Positions 1 to 7,206 of a DNA stretch of 64,000 nt are shown here, piece by piece. How positions within the stretch are numbered: the stretch's first letter is position 1; every line of letters starts with the position of its first letter. This DNA is from Patescibacteria group bacterium (GTDB lineage: Bacteria; Patescibacteriota; Patescibacteriia; 2-12-FULL-60-25). The notes below the pieces were generated by a model, which saw only the letters and a program-made list of their open reading frames with translations, had not been told where the DNA came from and made no database searches. Made by a program: the position numbers and the translations under genes. The stretch is from contig JAQTXZ010000001.1 of assembly GCA_028688515.1 (NCBI GenBank), positions 62,001 to 126,000 of the forward strand. Direction: 5' to 3'.

Positions 1-213
1 TTGATCGTCAGTTTCTTTAAGGTTCGGATCTTTGAACACCATGGTGGCACACTTCGGTTGTGAATAAGGATTGCGGTCGGCTTTGGTAAAGACCCACGTT
101 TTGAGTGCAATGTTGCACAAGTCGGCGATCGAAAAGACGACCATCATGAGAGCGATGAGTGAGACCAGATAAAAGTAGATGGTTTTGATGAGAGTGGATT
201 TGTTGAGAGGCAT
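1..213 (-). CDS. Membrane protein fragment, function unknown (3' end outside window)
   Basis: Only the first 71 codons are present; the gene runs off the left edge. The protein starts MPLNKSTLIKTIYFYLVSLI, giving one N-terminal transmembrane helix (about residues 8-33), then a polar segment. Seven nt upstream of the ATG is CATAAT (complement of 221-226), inside a TTAATT-type repeat array, so the transcript is probably leaderless. I do not recognise the family; small proteins of this look are common in CPR genomes. Confidence 0.6.
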   Translation of the reverse strand, partial: MPLNKSTLIKTIYFYLVSLIALMMVVFSIADLCNIALKTWVFTKADRNPYSQPKCATMVFKDPNLKETDDQ

Positions 214-220
214 AGAAAAA

Positions 221-246
221 ATTATGAATTAAGAATTAATAATTGG
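221..246. repeat. Family A iterated-word array (AATTCTTAATTCATAATT), copy 1
   Basis: Single-arm copy of the ATTATGAATTAAGAATTA word array, directly 5' of the minus-strand gene at 1-213. Its CATAAT word sits 7 nt from that ATG and can serve as the -10 box. Longer copies are at 2029, 24075 and 44749. Confidence 0.75.
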
Positions 247-262
247 CGAAAGACAAAGTGAT

Positions 263-784
263 TTAAACTCGGGATTGATATTCTTCGGAACTCATTATCT
301 TTTTTATATCGGTTATTTTTTCTGTAAACTCGATTCCGTTTAAATGGTCATATTCGTGCTGGATTACTCGGCTAAGCATGCCATCGGCTTTGAGTGTGAA
401 TTTGTTGCCGTTTTCGTCGCAAGCTTCAACGATTATTTTTTCCGGTCTTTTGACCGGAGCGAAAAGTTTGGCGTAGGCAACGCTGCCGCAACCTTCATAG
501 ATGATGATTTGTTTTTTTGAAAGCCAGATGATATCGGGATTTATATAAACTCGAAGTTTGTCGTTTTTCAAATTGCGGTACTTGGTTTTTCGTACTTCTG
601 TCACGAATATTCTAGATTTCTCGCCGATTTGAGAAGCTGCGATTCCAATCAAATCATGATAACGCAAAGAATCAACCAAGCTTTTTATTACTCGTCGCGT
701 TTCCATCGAGTCGAACTTGGTGACAAGTTCGGTTTTTCTTTTCAAAAGGGGATTGCCTATTTGTATGATTTCTTTGATGATCAT
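263..784 (-). CDS. def: Peptide deformylase
   Basis: Removes the formyl group from the N-terminal methionine of nascent proteins. All three signature motifs are visible: GIAASQIG (motif 1), EGCGS (motif 2, Cys metal ligand; the usual form is EGCLS), and HEYDHLNG (motif 3, HExxH with two His ligands and catalytic Glu). At 173 aa it has the usual length. It starts 10 nt after the DUF218 gene stop and is probably co-transcribed with it from the promoter at 1484. The Leu-to-Gly change in motif 2 is a mild oddity. Confidence 0.93.
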   Translation of the reverse strand: MIIKEIIQIGNPLLKRKTELVTKFDSMETRRVIKSLVDSLRYHDLIGIAASQIGEKSRIFVTEVRKTKYRNLKNDKLRVYINPDIIWLSKKQIIIYEGCGSVAYAKLFAPVKRPEKIIVEACDENGNKFTLKADGMLSRVIQHEYDHLNGIEFTEKITDIKKIMSSEEYQSRV

Positions 785-794
785 TTAATTGGAA

Positions 795-1475
795 TTATTT
801 TAGTTGTTCAAGTTTTTTCTCCCACCATTTTTTTAGCGCGTCCGTGTGGGCATCGGGTCCGGCTTTGCGCAAATAAGTGATTTTTTCTTGGAAAAGGGAG
901 TGATATTTTTTGAAGTTGGCTGGATTCTTTAAGGCGAGCAAGTCGTATTTTAAAACAATTTTTTCTTTACGATCCAAAAATTCAGGGTCAAGGTATCTGT
1001 TTGTGGTAACATCAAAATCAACCGGCGCGACAGTGATTTTGAAATTCTTGCCGAATATTTTTTTGACAAGGATTTTTATGCGCCTTCCTCGAGTCTGCTC
1101 GCAAAAAATAACGCAGTTTGTATTTTTTATTTTGAGTTTGTCAATTATTGTTTTGGCGTTCACAAAATTTTCCAAGGTCGATATGGATTGTCTTTCCGGC
1201 ACAAAGCGCCATTTTTTAGTCATGTCTTTTATAAAAGGCCGTGACTTGATAAGTTTACTAAAAAATTTAATCATCTCATCCGCTTCGGTCCTTTTGTACG
1301 GTTTGCGCATGTCCGTCTTACCGCCGCATGGGATGATCAGCACGTCCGCCGATTTATTTTTTACTTCTAAATCGTAGATTTTATTAAAAACCATCTTAAG
1401 ATAGAAATTGTAGTTTTCATCTTTCAAGATGTCTTTGGGTATTCCGTAGCCGAAAATGAGGTAGATGGAAAGCAT
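795..1475 (-). CDS. DUF218 (YdcF/SanA/ElyC-like) protein
   Basis: 226 aa. N-terminal strand MLSIYLIFGYG, then PCGGKTD, EADEM and ESQSIST-like (ERQSISTLENF) motifs typical of the DUF218 fold, which is found in envelope-related proteins of unknown biochemical activity. Unlike SanA or ElyC there is no transmembrane anchor, so the protein is probably cytoplasmic. It is first in an operon with def. A perfect TATAAT box lies 8 nt before the ATG, implying leaderless translation. Function is inferred at family level only. Confidence 0.7.
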   Translation of the reverse strand: MLSIYLIFGYGIPKDILKDENYNFYLKMVFNKIYDLEVKNKSADVLIIPCGGKTDMRKPYKRTEADEMIKFFSKLIKSRPFIKDMTKKWRFVPERQSISTLENFVNAKTIIDKLKIKNTNCVIFCEQTRGRRIKILVKKIFGKNFKITVAPVDFDVTTNRYLDPEFLDRKEKIVLKYDLLALKNPANFKKYHSLFQEKITYLRKAGPDAHTDALKKWWEKKLEQLK

Positions 1476-1483
1476 ATTTTTTA

Positions 1484-1512
1484 ATTATACAGTTAACAAT
1501 GGCAAATGAACA
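1484..1512 (-). promoter_or_regulatory. Promoter of DUF218-def, leaderless type
   Basis: On the minus strand, TG immediately precedes TATAAT (1484-1489), 8 nt from the ATG. A weak -35 (TGTTCA, 1507-1512) is 17 nt upstream. The predicted start of transcription is at or next to the ATG. Confidence 0.65.
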
Positions 1513-1515
1513 ATA

Positions 1516-1544
1516 ACAAAACCCCGACAATGTCGAGGTTTTGT
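1516..1544 (-). terminator. Terminator after rplK, probably bidirectional
   Basis: Inverted repeat ACAAAACCCCGACA / TGTCGAGGTTTTGT, 14 bp with one mismatch and a 1-nt loop; both arms end in T/A-rich runs. It separates rplK from the DUF218 promoter. Confidence 0.7.
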
Positions 1545-1550
1545 ATTTTT

Positions 1551-1594
1551 GCGGGGCGTAAAGCCCGTGGGGCCACACCCCTTTACGGGGAGGA
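1551..1594. repeat. Palindromic GTAAAG element next to the rplK stop
   Basis: Contains GGCGTAAAGCCC, GTGGGGCCACAC and CCCTTTACGGGG, so CGTAAAG and CTTTACG face each other across a GGGGCCACACCCC core. It ends exactly at the rplK stop codon. It could extend the rplK terminator or be another dispersed palindrome. Confidence 0.5.
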
Positions 1595-2020
1595 TTAGCC
1601 GATGACTTCCAGTCCCATATTCTTTGCCGTGCCTTCCACTTGTCTCATGGCCGCTTCGACCGTGGTGCAGTTTAAATCAGGCATTTTCTTTTCTGCGATT
1701 TCGCGGACTTGCTTTTTTGTGACCTTGCCGACCTTGTCGGTCAAAGGTTTTGGTGAACCTTTTTTGATGTTGGCGGCGATTTTGAGCAGCTCGGGAACCG
1801 GAGGAGTTTTTAAGATAAACTCGTAGGTTCTGTCTTCGTAAACGGTGATGACGCACGGAACGACTTCGCCCATGCGGTCGCGGGTGGCATCGTTAAATTT
1901 TTTGCAAAATTCAGCGATGTTTAAACCTTGCGGACCAAGAGCAGTACCGACAGGAGGCGCCGGATTGGCTTTGCCGCCTTCGATTTGCAGTTTGATAAGT
2001 GTCTTGATTTTTTTGGCCAT
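1595..2020 (-). CDS. rplK: 50S ribosomal protein L11 (uL11)
   Basis: 141 aa, normal length. N-terminus [18 protein letters not shown] and the conserved [13 protein letters not shown] and FCKKFNDAT motifs identify uL11, which forms the factor-binding stalk base with 23S rRNA. It is last in secE-nusG-rplK. The usual next gene, rplA (uL1), is absent: a terminator and unrelated genes follow. A CATAAT word of a family A array lies 9 nt before the ATG and AAAGG 3-7 nt before it, so rplK may also have its own promoter. Confidence 0.97.
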   Translation of the reverse strand: MAKKIKTLIKLQIEGGKANPAPPVGTALGPQGLNIAEFCKKFNDATRDRMGEVVPCVITVYEDRTYEFILKTPPVPELLKIAANIKKGSPKPLTDKVGKVTKKQVREIAEKKMPDLNCTTVEAAMRQVEGTAKNMGLEVIG

Positions 2021-2028
2021 AACCTTTC

Positions 2029-2134
2029 AATTATGAATTAAGAATTATGAATTATGAATTTCGGTACGGATAATAATATATTTCGCGCAGCGACTCCAAC
2101 ATTCTTAATTCTTAATTATTGATTCTTAATTATT
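2029..2134. repeat. Family A iterated-word array, copy 2 (inverted pair)
   Basis: Left arm 2029-2061 is ATTATGAATTAAG-type; right arm 2100-2134 is ATTCTTAATTCTTAATT-type. The loop carries CGGTACGG. The array lies between nusG and rplK, and its CATAAT word is 9 nt from the rplK ATG. Confidence 0.8.
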
Positions 2135-2149
2135 TTGTCGTGGACGCAG

Positions 2150-2180
2150 GCACACGAGACGAGAAGCGCGTCCTGTGTGC
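2150..2180. promoter_or_regulatory. Hairpin between nusG and rplK
   Basis: GCACACGAGACG (2150-2161) faces CGTCCTGTGTGC (2169-2180), 10 of 12 positions pairing. It could act as an intercistronic processing site or attenuator; function unknown. Confidence 0.4.
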
Positions 2181-2203
2181 AACGTCCCCGACCGACCTTC
2201 GTT

Positions 2204-2254
2204 CCGTTTGAACCCTCTCTATTATGTTAAGAGAGGGGGCAGGGGGGTGAGTTA
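2204..2254. repeat. Family K palindrome (GAACCCTCTCT...AGAGAGGG), copy 1
   Basis: AACCCTCTCT and AAGAGAGGGG arms followed by GCAGGGGGGTGAGTTAG. It is related to copies at 13685, 13755 and 12957 and abuts the nusG stop. Confidence 0.65.
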
Positions 2255-2800
2255 GATTTTCTTAACTTGCGTAAAGTCCAACTCCAATGGAGTTTCACGG
2301 CCGAACATGGAAACAAGGATTTTAACCTTGCCGCGGGCGCCGTCGATTTCTATAACTTTGCCTTCAAAGCCCTTAAACGGACCTTCGCCGATTTTAACCG
2401 GTGAGCCGGGCTGGATGTCGATTGTGAAAGCCGGTTCCTCTTGCGTGCCGATGCGCTTGAATAGACTGGTGACTTCGGCTTCGGAAAGCGGGGAAGGGAC
2501 CGTGCCTGTGCCGATAAAACCGGTGACGTTTGGCGTGTTGCGCACAACGTACCAAGAGTCGTCCGTCACAATCATCTCGACCAGCACATAACCGGGATAT
2601 ATCTTTTCTTCCACCAATTTGCGTTTGCCGTTTTTGATCTTAATCTTTTTTTCAATTGGCACGATGACGTTGAAGATTTTATCTTGCATGCCGAGCGTGT
2701 CGATACGGCGTTGCAGGTTTTCGGTCACATTCTCTTCATATCCGGAATAGGTATGGATGGCATACCATCTGCGGCCGAGTTGTAGGGTTTGTTTAGGCAT
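2252..2800 (-). CDS. nusG: Transcription termination/antitermination factor NusG
   Basis: 182 aa. NGN domain (RRWYAIHTYSGYEENV, then KIYPGYVLVEM and VRNTPNVTGFIG) followed by a C-terminal KOW domain (PGSPVKIGEGPFKGFEGKV). Binds RNA polymerase and modulates elongation. Five nt downstream of secE and clearly in one operon with it. Standard length and motifs. Confidence 0.97.
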   Translation of the reverse strand: MPKQTLQLGRRWYAIHTYSGYEENVTENLQRRIDTLGMQDKIFNVIVPIEKKIKIKNGKRKLVEEKIYPGYVLVEMIVTDDSWYVVRNTPNVTGFIGTGTVPSPLSEAEVTSLFKRIGTQEEPAFTIDIQPGSPVKIGEGPFKGFEGKVIEIDGARGKVKILVSMFGRETPLELDFTQVKKI

Positions 2801-2805
2801 ATCTT

Positions 2806-3153
2806 TTAGTTTTGGACTGACGAAGAATTGTCTGTCGGGGTTGTGATAGGCGTTGCCTGATCAAAGTTGATGGTCGGTTGCTGCGTGGTTGTTTCCGGAG
2901 CGTTTTGTTCAACCGTCGGCGTAACCGGAACCTCTGCCGGGACGGAGGTCTCTATCTTTTTGTTTGCCAAAGCGGTGGTGACCACGTTGCTTAAACCGAC
3001 GTCCAAGAGGCCGAAGAAGGCTGCTACGCAGACGCTGATGGCGATAACCAAGCCTGCGTAGCGCAAAGTGTCTTGGCGCGTGGGCCAGGTAACTTTGACC
3101 AGCTCGTTTTTGGCGGAACTAAAGTAGTCTGTGATTTTATTGATAAGAGACAT
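2806..3153 (-). CDS. secE: Preprotein translocase subunit SecE
   Basis: 115 aa from the internal ATG at 3153 (MSLINKITDYFSSAKNELVK). The conserved amphipathic helix and KVTWPTRQDT motif precede one transmembrane helix (LVIAISVCVAAFFGLLDVGL). An unusual Thr/Pro-rich tail of about 50 residues follows the membrane helix. An upstream in-frame ATG at 3222 is rejected because the promoter at 3194-3222 lies between the two. First gene of secE-nusG-rplK. Confidence 0.92.
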   Translation of the reverse strand: MSLINKITDYFSSAKNELVKVTWPTRQDTLRYAGLVIAISVCVAAFFGLLDVGLSNVVTTALANKKIETSVPAEVPVTPTVEQNAPETTTQQPTINFDQATPITTPTDNSSSVQN

Positions 3154-3193
3154 AAGTTTCAGTTTTTTAAAAAGCCCTTCCCAGGGCAAGCAG

Positions 3194-3222
3194 AGGATAC
3201 CATATATACGCAGGCGGGTCAA
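3194..3222 (-). promoter_or_regulatory. Promoter of secE-nusG-rplK
   Basis: Minus strand: TTGACC (3217-3222), 17 nt, TATCCT (3194-3199) with an extended TG-G. The predicted start near 3187 gives a leader of about 34 nt and fixes the secE start at 3153. Confidence 0.75.
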
Positions 3223-3409
3223 TCATTGACTTTTGGCCATATTCGTGGTATCAAATAAATATACGAAAAATATGAATTTCCATTCTTATCCGATGACTCG
3301 CCAAGCTATCGACCTCACGGTTTACGGCTTGATTTTTGATTCTCGGGCGAGCATGGAATCTGTTGATGTTTTTAGGCTCAGTTAAGAGCAAAAAACGGAT
3401 TTCAAAGTG

Positions 3410-3435
3410 GCCCGAGAATGAACTCGGGCTATTTT
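3410..3435 (+). promoter_or_regulatory. Leader hairpin upstream of the MFS gene (possible attenuator)
   Basis: GCCCGAG (3410-3416) pairs with CTCGGGC (3423-3429), followed by TATTTT. It sits just before the SD (GGAGG, about 3446-3450) of the MFS gene. The rest of 3154-3457 holds only the secE promoter and no supported gene. Confidence 0.5.
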
Positions 3436-3457
3436 GTACTTCCTCGGAGGTTGAAAA

Positions 3458-4711
3458 ATGCACTTTGGACAAAGTAAGAACGAACTGCACCCGGGCACGA
3501 TCTATACACTGACAAAAGCCATTGGCTTGCTCGGAATGGGCTTTCATTCCACAATTTACTCGCTGTTTTTGCGCGATATCGGGATAAAGCAAGATCAGAT
3601 CGCTGGAATGAACTCATTGTTTTGGTTGACTCTGATACTCGCCGAGTTGCCGACAGGTATGTTTGCAGACGGTAAAAGCCGCGCCCGGTCGATCAAGATC
3701 GGATTTTTGATCGAGAGTGCGAGCCTTGCCTCGTACTCGCTTGCAACGGGGTTTTGGTCTGCGCTTCTGAGCGAAGTACTTATAGGAGTTGCTTTGGCTT
3801 TTCTCTCCGGTGCGGAAGATGCTTGGATATCTGATGCACTGTCTTCGATTGGAAAATTCGAAGAGCTTAAGAAGATAAAATCGACGGCAGCCGTTTGGTC
3901 TGCTATTTCTGCGCTGCTTGGAGGCGTATGTGCAGACTTTGTGGGCAGGTGGCTTGGATTTCGCATGTGCTGGTTGATTGGGGCATTGATCATCTTTGTA
4001 GGTTTTGCGGTTGCCTGCAAATTCATGCGTGGCCAAGGCGAACCTTCGGATCGGCTCACTAAGAAAGAGGCATTAAAAGCCAGCTTCCGAAAACTAAAAG
4101 AAAGCCGGAGTCTGGCTTGGGTGGTCATTGCCAACATGTGTTTCGGGTTGGTGTATCCATTCAATCATTACTGGGGGCAGTTCTTCGATGTAAGACTGAA
4201 TGGAGCACGCCTCTCCGGCACGTGGATCGCAATGTATACGGCATGTGCTGTAGCCGGATACTCGATACGCAGATTGAATTTTAAGCGGGGTCGCGAAGCC
4301 GGCGCATTGGTTATGATGTTGGGACTTGCTGGTTTAGGTCTATCAGTAGCCGGACATTTGCCGGGCGTATATCTGCCGCTTGGCATGATTGTCATCCACG
4401 AAATCGGACGCGGCGCGTATGTTCCTCTTGCGGATGTTTTTATTCAAAGACGCATAGAGAGCGGCTATCGCGCAACTTACAGCTCGTTGAATTCTCTGCT
4501 CGGAAGATCTGGTAACACCATCGTACTCGCTGGCGTTTGGTTTTTCTCTCGCAGCTTGCCTGACGGTGAATCTAAAATCGTCACGATCTGGACGACCGTC
4601 GGCGGTCTGCTAGTGCTCGCATCGCTGATGCTCTACTTGTTTCGTCCCAAGACGAAAATCAGCGTTGTAGCATCAACGCCAGTTCCGGAAACTTTGCCCG
4701 CTCAAAACTAA
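3458..4711 (+). CDS. Major facilitator superfamily transporter
   Basis: 417 aa with about 12 hydrophobic segments in two halves and a cytoplasmic loop near residues 190-215, the MFS layout. The loop after helix 2 reads TGMFADGKSRARSIKIG, matching the MFS motif GxxxDrxGrr. Substrate unknown; drug-efflux-like relatives are plausible. SD CGGAGG lies 8 nt before the ATG, a hairpin precedes it, and a terminator stem contains the stop codon. This is the stand-alone, SD-led style shared with other accessory genes here. Confidence 0.85.
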   Translation: MHFGQSKNELHPGTIYTLTKAIGLLGMGFHSTIYSLFLRDIGIKQDQIAGMNSLFWLTLILAELPTGMFADGKSRARSIKIGFLIESASLASYSLATGFWSALLSEVLIGVALAFLSGAEDAWISDALSSIGKFEELKKIKSTAAVWSAISALLGGVCADFVGRWLGFRMCWLIGALIIFVGFAVACKFMRGQGEPSDRLTKKEALKASFRKLKESRSLAWVVIANMCFGLVYPFNHYWGQFFDVRLNGARLSGTWIAMYTACAVAGYSIRRLNFKRGREAGALVMMLGLAGLGLSVAGHLPGVYLPLGMIVIHEIGRGAYVPLADVFIQRRIESGYRATYSSLNSLLGRSGNTIVLAGVWFFSRSLPDGESKIVTIWTTVGGLLVLASLMLYLFRPKTKISVVASTPVPETLPAQN

Positions 4712-4726
4712 TGAGCGGGTTTTTTT
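4697..4726 (+). terminator. Rho-independent terminator of the MFS gene
   Basis: CCCGCTC (4697-4703) and GAGCGGG (4713-4719) followed by seven T. The stop codon (4709-4711) is in the loop. Confidence 0.9.
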
Positions 4727-4728
4727 GT

Positions 4729-5277
4729 TTATCTAATCCCAGTATCAATACTCAAATTAAATGTCGTGGTGACGCTTGAGTAAATTCTAAAAGCATGAGG
4801 CGTGTCTTTGCTGGAACCAAAAGTGCCGGTGCGCGAAACGTCGGCGACGTAGTTTGACGGCGGGAGGGTGATTGAATAAGTTCCGTCAGATTTAAAATGC
4901 GTGCTGGTGATGAATGTTTTTCCGTCGACTTTATAGATGATGAGTTCGCGCGAAGTGTACGCCTCGGGCGGAACCGGACAGGGTTGATCAATTCGTTCAA
5001 CCGGACAAATCGGTCCGACGGTGACTTTGCCTGTGAGAACTCCCATTGTCGAAAGTTCCAAATTTTCCGGCGGTTTGGTCTTTTCTTTTTCTTCGTCAGT
5101 CAGCGGCCGCACAAACAGACGTCCGTCGGGCGTGCGGCACTGCTCGGGATACGATTCCATGACAGGATAGTATTTTGCGCAATCTTCAAAATTGTTGATC
5201 GTTAAAACTTGAGGTTTTGCACAACCCGCGCCAAATAAAGTCGCGATCAGACAAATCAGCATCAAATATTTGAACAT
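4729..5277 (-). CDS. Lipoprotein with a carboxypeptidase-regulatory-like C-terminal domain
   Basis: 182 aa from the ATG at 5277. The signal peptide MFKYLMLICLIATLFGAGC ends in a lipobox, so the Cys at about residue 19 is probably lipidated. Next comes a short module (FEDCAKYYPVMESYPEQCRT, then PDGRLFV) seen in many small bacterial lipoproteins, then a beta-sandwich-like domain (GKVTVGPICPV..., ELIIYKVDGK, GTYSITLPPSNY). Function unknown, probably a surface or periplasm-side structural protein. The frame continues upstream without support; only the lipobox start makes sense. Confidence 0.75.
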   Translation of the reverse strand: MFKYLMLICLIATLFGAGCAKPQVLTINNFEDCAKYYPVMESYPEQCRTPDGRLFVRPLTDEEKEKTKPPENLELSTMGVLTGKVTVGPICPVERIDQPCPVPPEAYTSRELIIYKVDGKTFITSTHFKSDGTYSITLPPSNYVADVSRTGTFGSSKDTPHAFRIYSSVTTTFNLSIDTGIR

Positions 5278-5319
5278 AGATAAACATGATAGTTGAAAGC
5301 TTGTATTTTTAACAGTGTG

Positions 5320-5328
5320 TGTTAATTT
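5320..5328 (+). promoter_or_regulatory. Extended -10 of the Nudix gene; decides its start
   Basis: TGT followed by TAATTT ends directly at the first in-frame ATG (5329) and 6 nt before the second (5335). Transcription would begin at the second ATG, so that is the likely start. Confidence 0.5.
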
Positions 5329-5334
5329 ATGTGT

Positions 5335-5730
5335 ATGCCTATCATCATTGCGTCCGGACCTGTCATTGTGGAAGATGGCAAGGTGCTGGTCAATAAACAC
5401 GGGGATACGAGTTTTTGGAAATTCTGCGGCGGCAGAGTCGAAAATTTCGATTTGGGTCTGCAGGACAACGCGGCTCGCGAGGCTAAGGAGGAAATGGGCA
5501 TAGACATCGAAGTGTTGGATCAAGAACCTTTTATTACATTTGCCACCAAGACGACTGACGACAGCAAGATTTTTGACGTCATTCTTGTCCACTATCTTGC
5601 CAAACGAATTGGCGAGGTGACGCCCGGCGAGGACATTCGCGAGTGGAACTGGCTCGATGTCAACAATCTGCCAGAGGATCTGGGTCCGAATATCATTCCG
5701 GCGCTTAAACACTTCGGCTTTATCAAATAG
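5335..5730 (+). CDS. Nudix hydrolase
   Basis: 131 aa. Hydrolyses a nucleoside diphosphate linked to another moiety; exact substrate unknown. The Nudix box is readable as GGRVENFDLGLQDNAAREAK followed by EEMGI: the REAKEEMGI half is canonical, while the first half has Asp in place of the first Glu and one extra residue. MutT-like fold with an N-terminal strand PIIIASGPVIVEDGK. Monocistronic, with a strong terminator right after. Confidence 0.85.
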   Translation: MPIIIASGPVIVEDGKVLVNKHGDTSFWKFCGGRVENFDLGLQDNAAREAKEEMGIDIEVLDQEPFITFATKTTDDSKIFDVILVHYLAKRIGEVTPGEDIREWNWLDVNNLPEDLGPNIIPALKHFGFIK

Positions 5731-5751
5731 CGTTCGCCGGCGCCTGCCTTC

Positions 5752-5776
5752 GCTCGAGTTCCACTCGGGCTTTTTT
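5752..5776 (+). terminator. Terminator of the Nudix gene
   Basis: GCTCGAGT (5752-5759) pairs with ACTCGGGC (5763-5770), 8 bp with one G-T pair, then six T. The T run is followed by GTCTCCTC, exactly as after the terminator at 47698. Confidence 0.9.
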
Positions 5777-5819
5777 GTCTCCTCCGCTTTTGGGAGGGGC
5801 TGGGTGAGGAGGTAAACGG

Positions 5820-5848
5820 TTGACATTTTTTAATAATCAGGCTTAAGT
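5820..5848 (+). promoter_or_regulatory. Promoter of the lipoprotein gene at 5897
   Basis: TTGACA (5820-5825), 17 nt, TTAAGT (5843-5848). The leader holds a CGCC-TTCG-GGCG tetraloop hairpin (5871-5882) just before SD GGAGGA (5884-5889). Confidence 0.7.
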
Positions 5849-5896
5849 TAGAGTCAACTCGTACATTATTCGCCTTCGGGCGGGGAGGACAGAGAC

Positions 5897-7129
5897 GTGA
5901 AGAACTTTGAAAAGTTTGTTGTGCTGGCGGTGATGGCTGCGGCGTTTTTGGCATGCGGCGAGATCAATTCTCCGGAGTGGATCGACCGCAACCCGCCGGC
6001 GTCTGTGCCTCAAACAGATGCTGCGGTGCAAGACGGGGAGACGGATGTCGGAGTCGACGCGGTCGTTGATGCTCAAGCTGATGCGGCGGCGGATGCGCCT
6101 GCAGACGCAAAGCCGGATGCGCCTGCGTATGTGCCAAAGATTACCGCCGCGTTCGATAACACGCAGCTCGGCGAATCGGCGGTTTACTATCAGAACGAGT
6201 ACTCCGAGGCGCTGTGGGTGCTGCTCTTTGGCGATAAGAAGCTCGCGCAAAAGGTCAAAACGTATTGCGTAACGGATCTCGGTTCCGGTCCTGTAACCGA
6301 GGTGGAGTCGGTTACGCTGCTCGACAAGGACTTCATGCGCATCTCGATGGACGATTTGCCGCTCGACGATGCCACGGGCAGTGTCTGCTTTAACGGCATA
6401 GCGATTAACGTGCCGGTAAATGGCATGGTGCCTGTGCTTGCAATGGTAAAGTACAAGGCGGCGCAGCCGGGCGGCGAACATCAGTTTGCAATCAATGCAG
6501 CTTCGGACATCGTCTTGGACGGCAATGGAATCGTGGAAGGAGATTTTCCGATCGTCGGCGAAACAGCTGAACTGGTCGATTGGCGCAGGCCGGAGATTAT
6601 CTACTACACGGATGAGTCGGAGTCCGACGAAGCCGCTGTCAACGTCGGCGGCAAAGCCGTCGGTATGTATGACTTTTACGCATTGGCCGTTCGTTACTCG
6701 CTGACTTCCAATCCTGTTCCCGTCTTTGTCACCTCGCACGACGAGGGGATGATTCGCGGAACCGACGGTACGTTCTACGTCAATCACTTTCAGCTGGTTG
6801 ACGCCGACACGGATGAGTTGTTCGGTAACCCGATCGATCTTGATCCGAACGATGTAGATCCGGGCGCTCACGGAGTCTATGTCTCACTGGAAGCTGCGGG
6901 TTTGATTCTTGAGCCGGGCATCTTCCGCCACCTGCGCGTGATTTTTGATCTGGCGTCGCAAGAGGATGCTGCCGGCGAGTTCATCGGACTATCCTATAGA
7001 GTTGAACACAAGCTGCCCGGCGGCGACGGCCAGGTCATTAACGCGACCCTGGCAACTCCGATTCTCGCGAGCCAAGTTTGGCCGCAGTACGATCTCGTTG
7101 GTTCTTCACGGCGCATTCTCGCGCCGTGA
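5897..7129 (+). CDS. Putative lipoprotein with Asp/Ala-rich linker, unknown function
   Basis: 410 aa, GTG start chosen from SD GGAGGA 7 nt upstream. The signal peptide ends FLACGE (lipobox), followed by a low-complexity Asp/Ala/Pro linker (about residues 40-80) of the kind that spaces an outer-surface domain from its lipid anchor. The remaining 330 residues look like beta-rich globular domains with no motif I can name. Own promoter, UUCG leader hairpin and terminator. Codon use is visibly richer in GC than the neighbouring gene at 7207, so recent acquisition or different selection is possible. Confidence 0.7.
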   Translation: MKNFEKFVVLAVMAAAFLACGEINSPEWIDRNPPASVPQTDAAVQDGETDVGVDAVVDAQADAAADAPADAKPDAPAYVPKITAAFDNTQLGESAVYYQNEYSEALWVLLFGDKKLAQKVKTYCVTDLGSGPVTEVESVTLLDKDFMRISMDDLPLDDATGSVCFNGIAINVPVNGMVPVLAMVKYKAAQPGGEHQFAINAASDIVLDGNGIVEGDFPIVGETAELVDWRRPEIIYYTDESESDEAAVNVGGKAVGMYDFYALAVRYSLTSNPVPVFVTSHDEGMIRGTDGTFYVNHFQLVDADTDELFGNPIDLDPNDVDPGAHGVYVSLEAAGLILEPGIFRHLRVIFDLASQEDAAGEFIGLSYRVEHKLPGGDGQVINATLATPILASQVWPQYDLVGSSRRILAP

Positions 7130-7133
7130 CTCG

Positions 7134-7168
7134 CCACCTTTTGCGTGAAGCATCAGGTGGTTTTTTTT
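7134..7168 (+). terminator. Terminator of the lipoprotein gene
   Basis: CCACCT (7134-7139) and AGGTGG (7155-7160) followed by eight T. Confidence 0.85.
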
Positions 7169-7189
7169 ATAACGTATACTTGATAAAAG

Positions 7190-7198
7190 TGCTATACT
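7190..7198 (+). promoter_or_regulatory. Extended -10 (TGCTATACT) of the propeller gene, leaderless
   Basis: TGC-TATACT with 8 nt to the ATG at 7207. The 12-mer AAGTGCTATACT recurs exactly at 9466-9477 before the next gene. Confidence 0.7.
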
Positions 7199-7206
7199 GT
7201 CCGCAT

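Noticed and set aside
2150-2180. uL1-binding autoregulatory site upstream of rplK
   Set aside because: The hairpin lacks the helix-asymmetric-loop look of known L1 sites as far as can be judged, and rplA is absent from the operon.
3154-3222. Longer SecE starting at 3222
   Set aside because: The extra 23 residues fall on and downstream of the promoter (3194-3222) and are not SecE-like; MSLINKITDYF is the normal N-terminus.
4897-5205. Plus-strand ORFs antisense to the lipoprotein and many similar shadow ORFs
   Set aside because: No SD or promoter, no domain-like sequence, and the opposite strand has a convincing product.
5278-5826. Extension of the lipoprotein at 4729 to a start near 5826
   Set aside because: It would run antisense through the Nudix gene and place the signal peptide in the middle of the protein.
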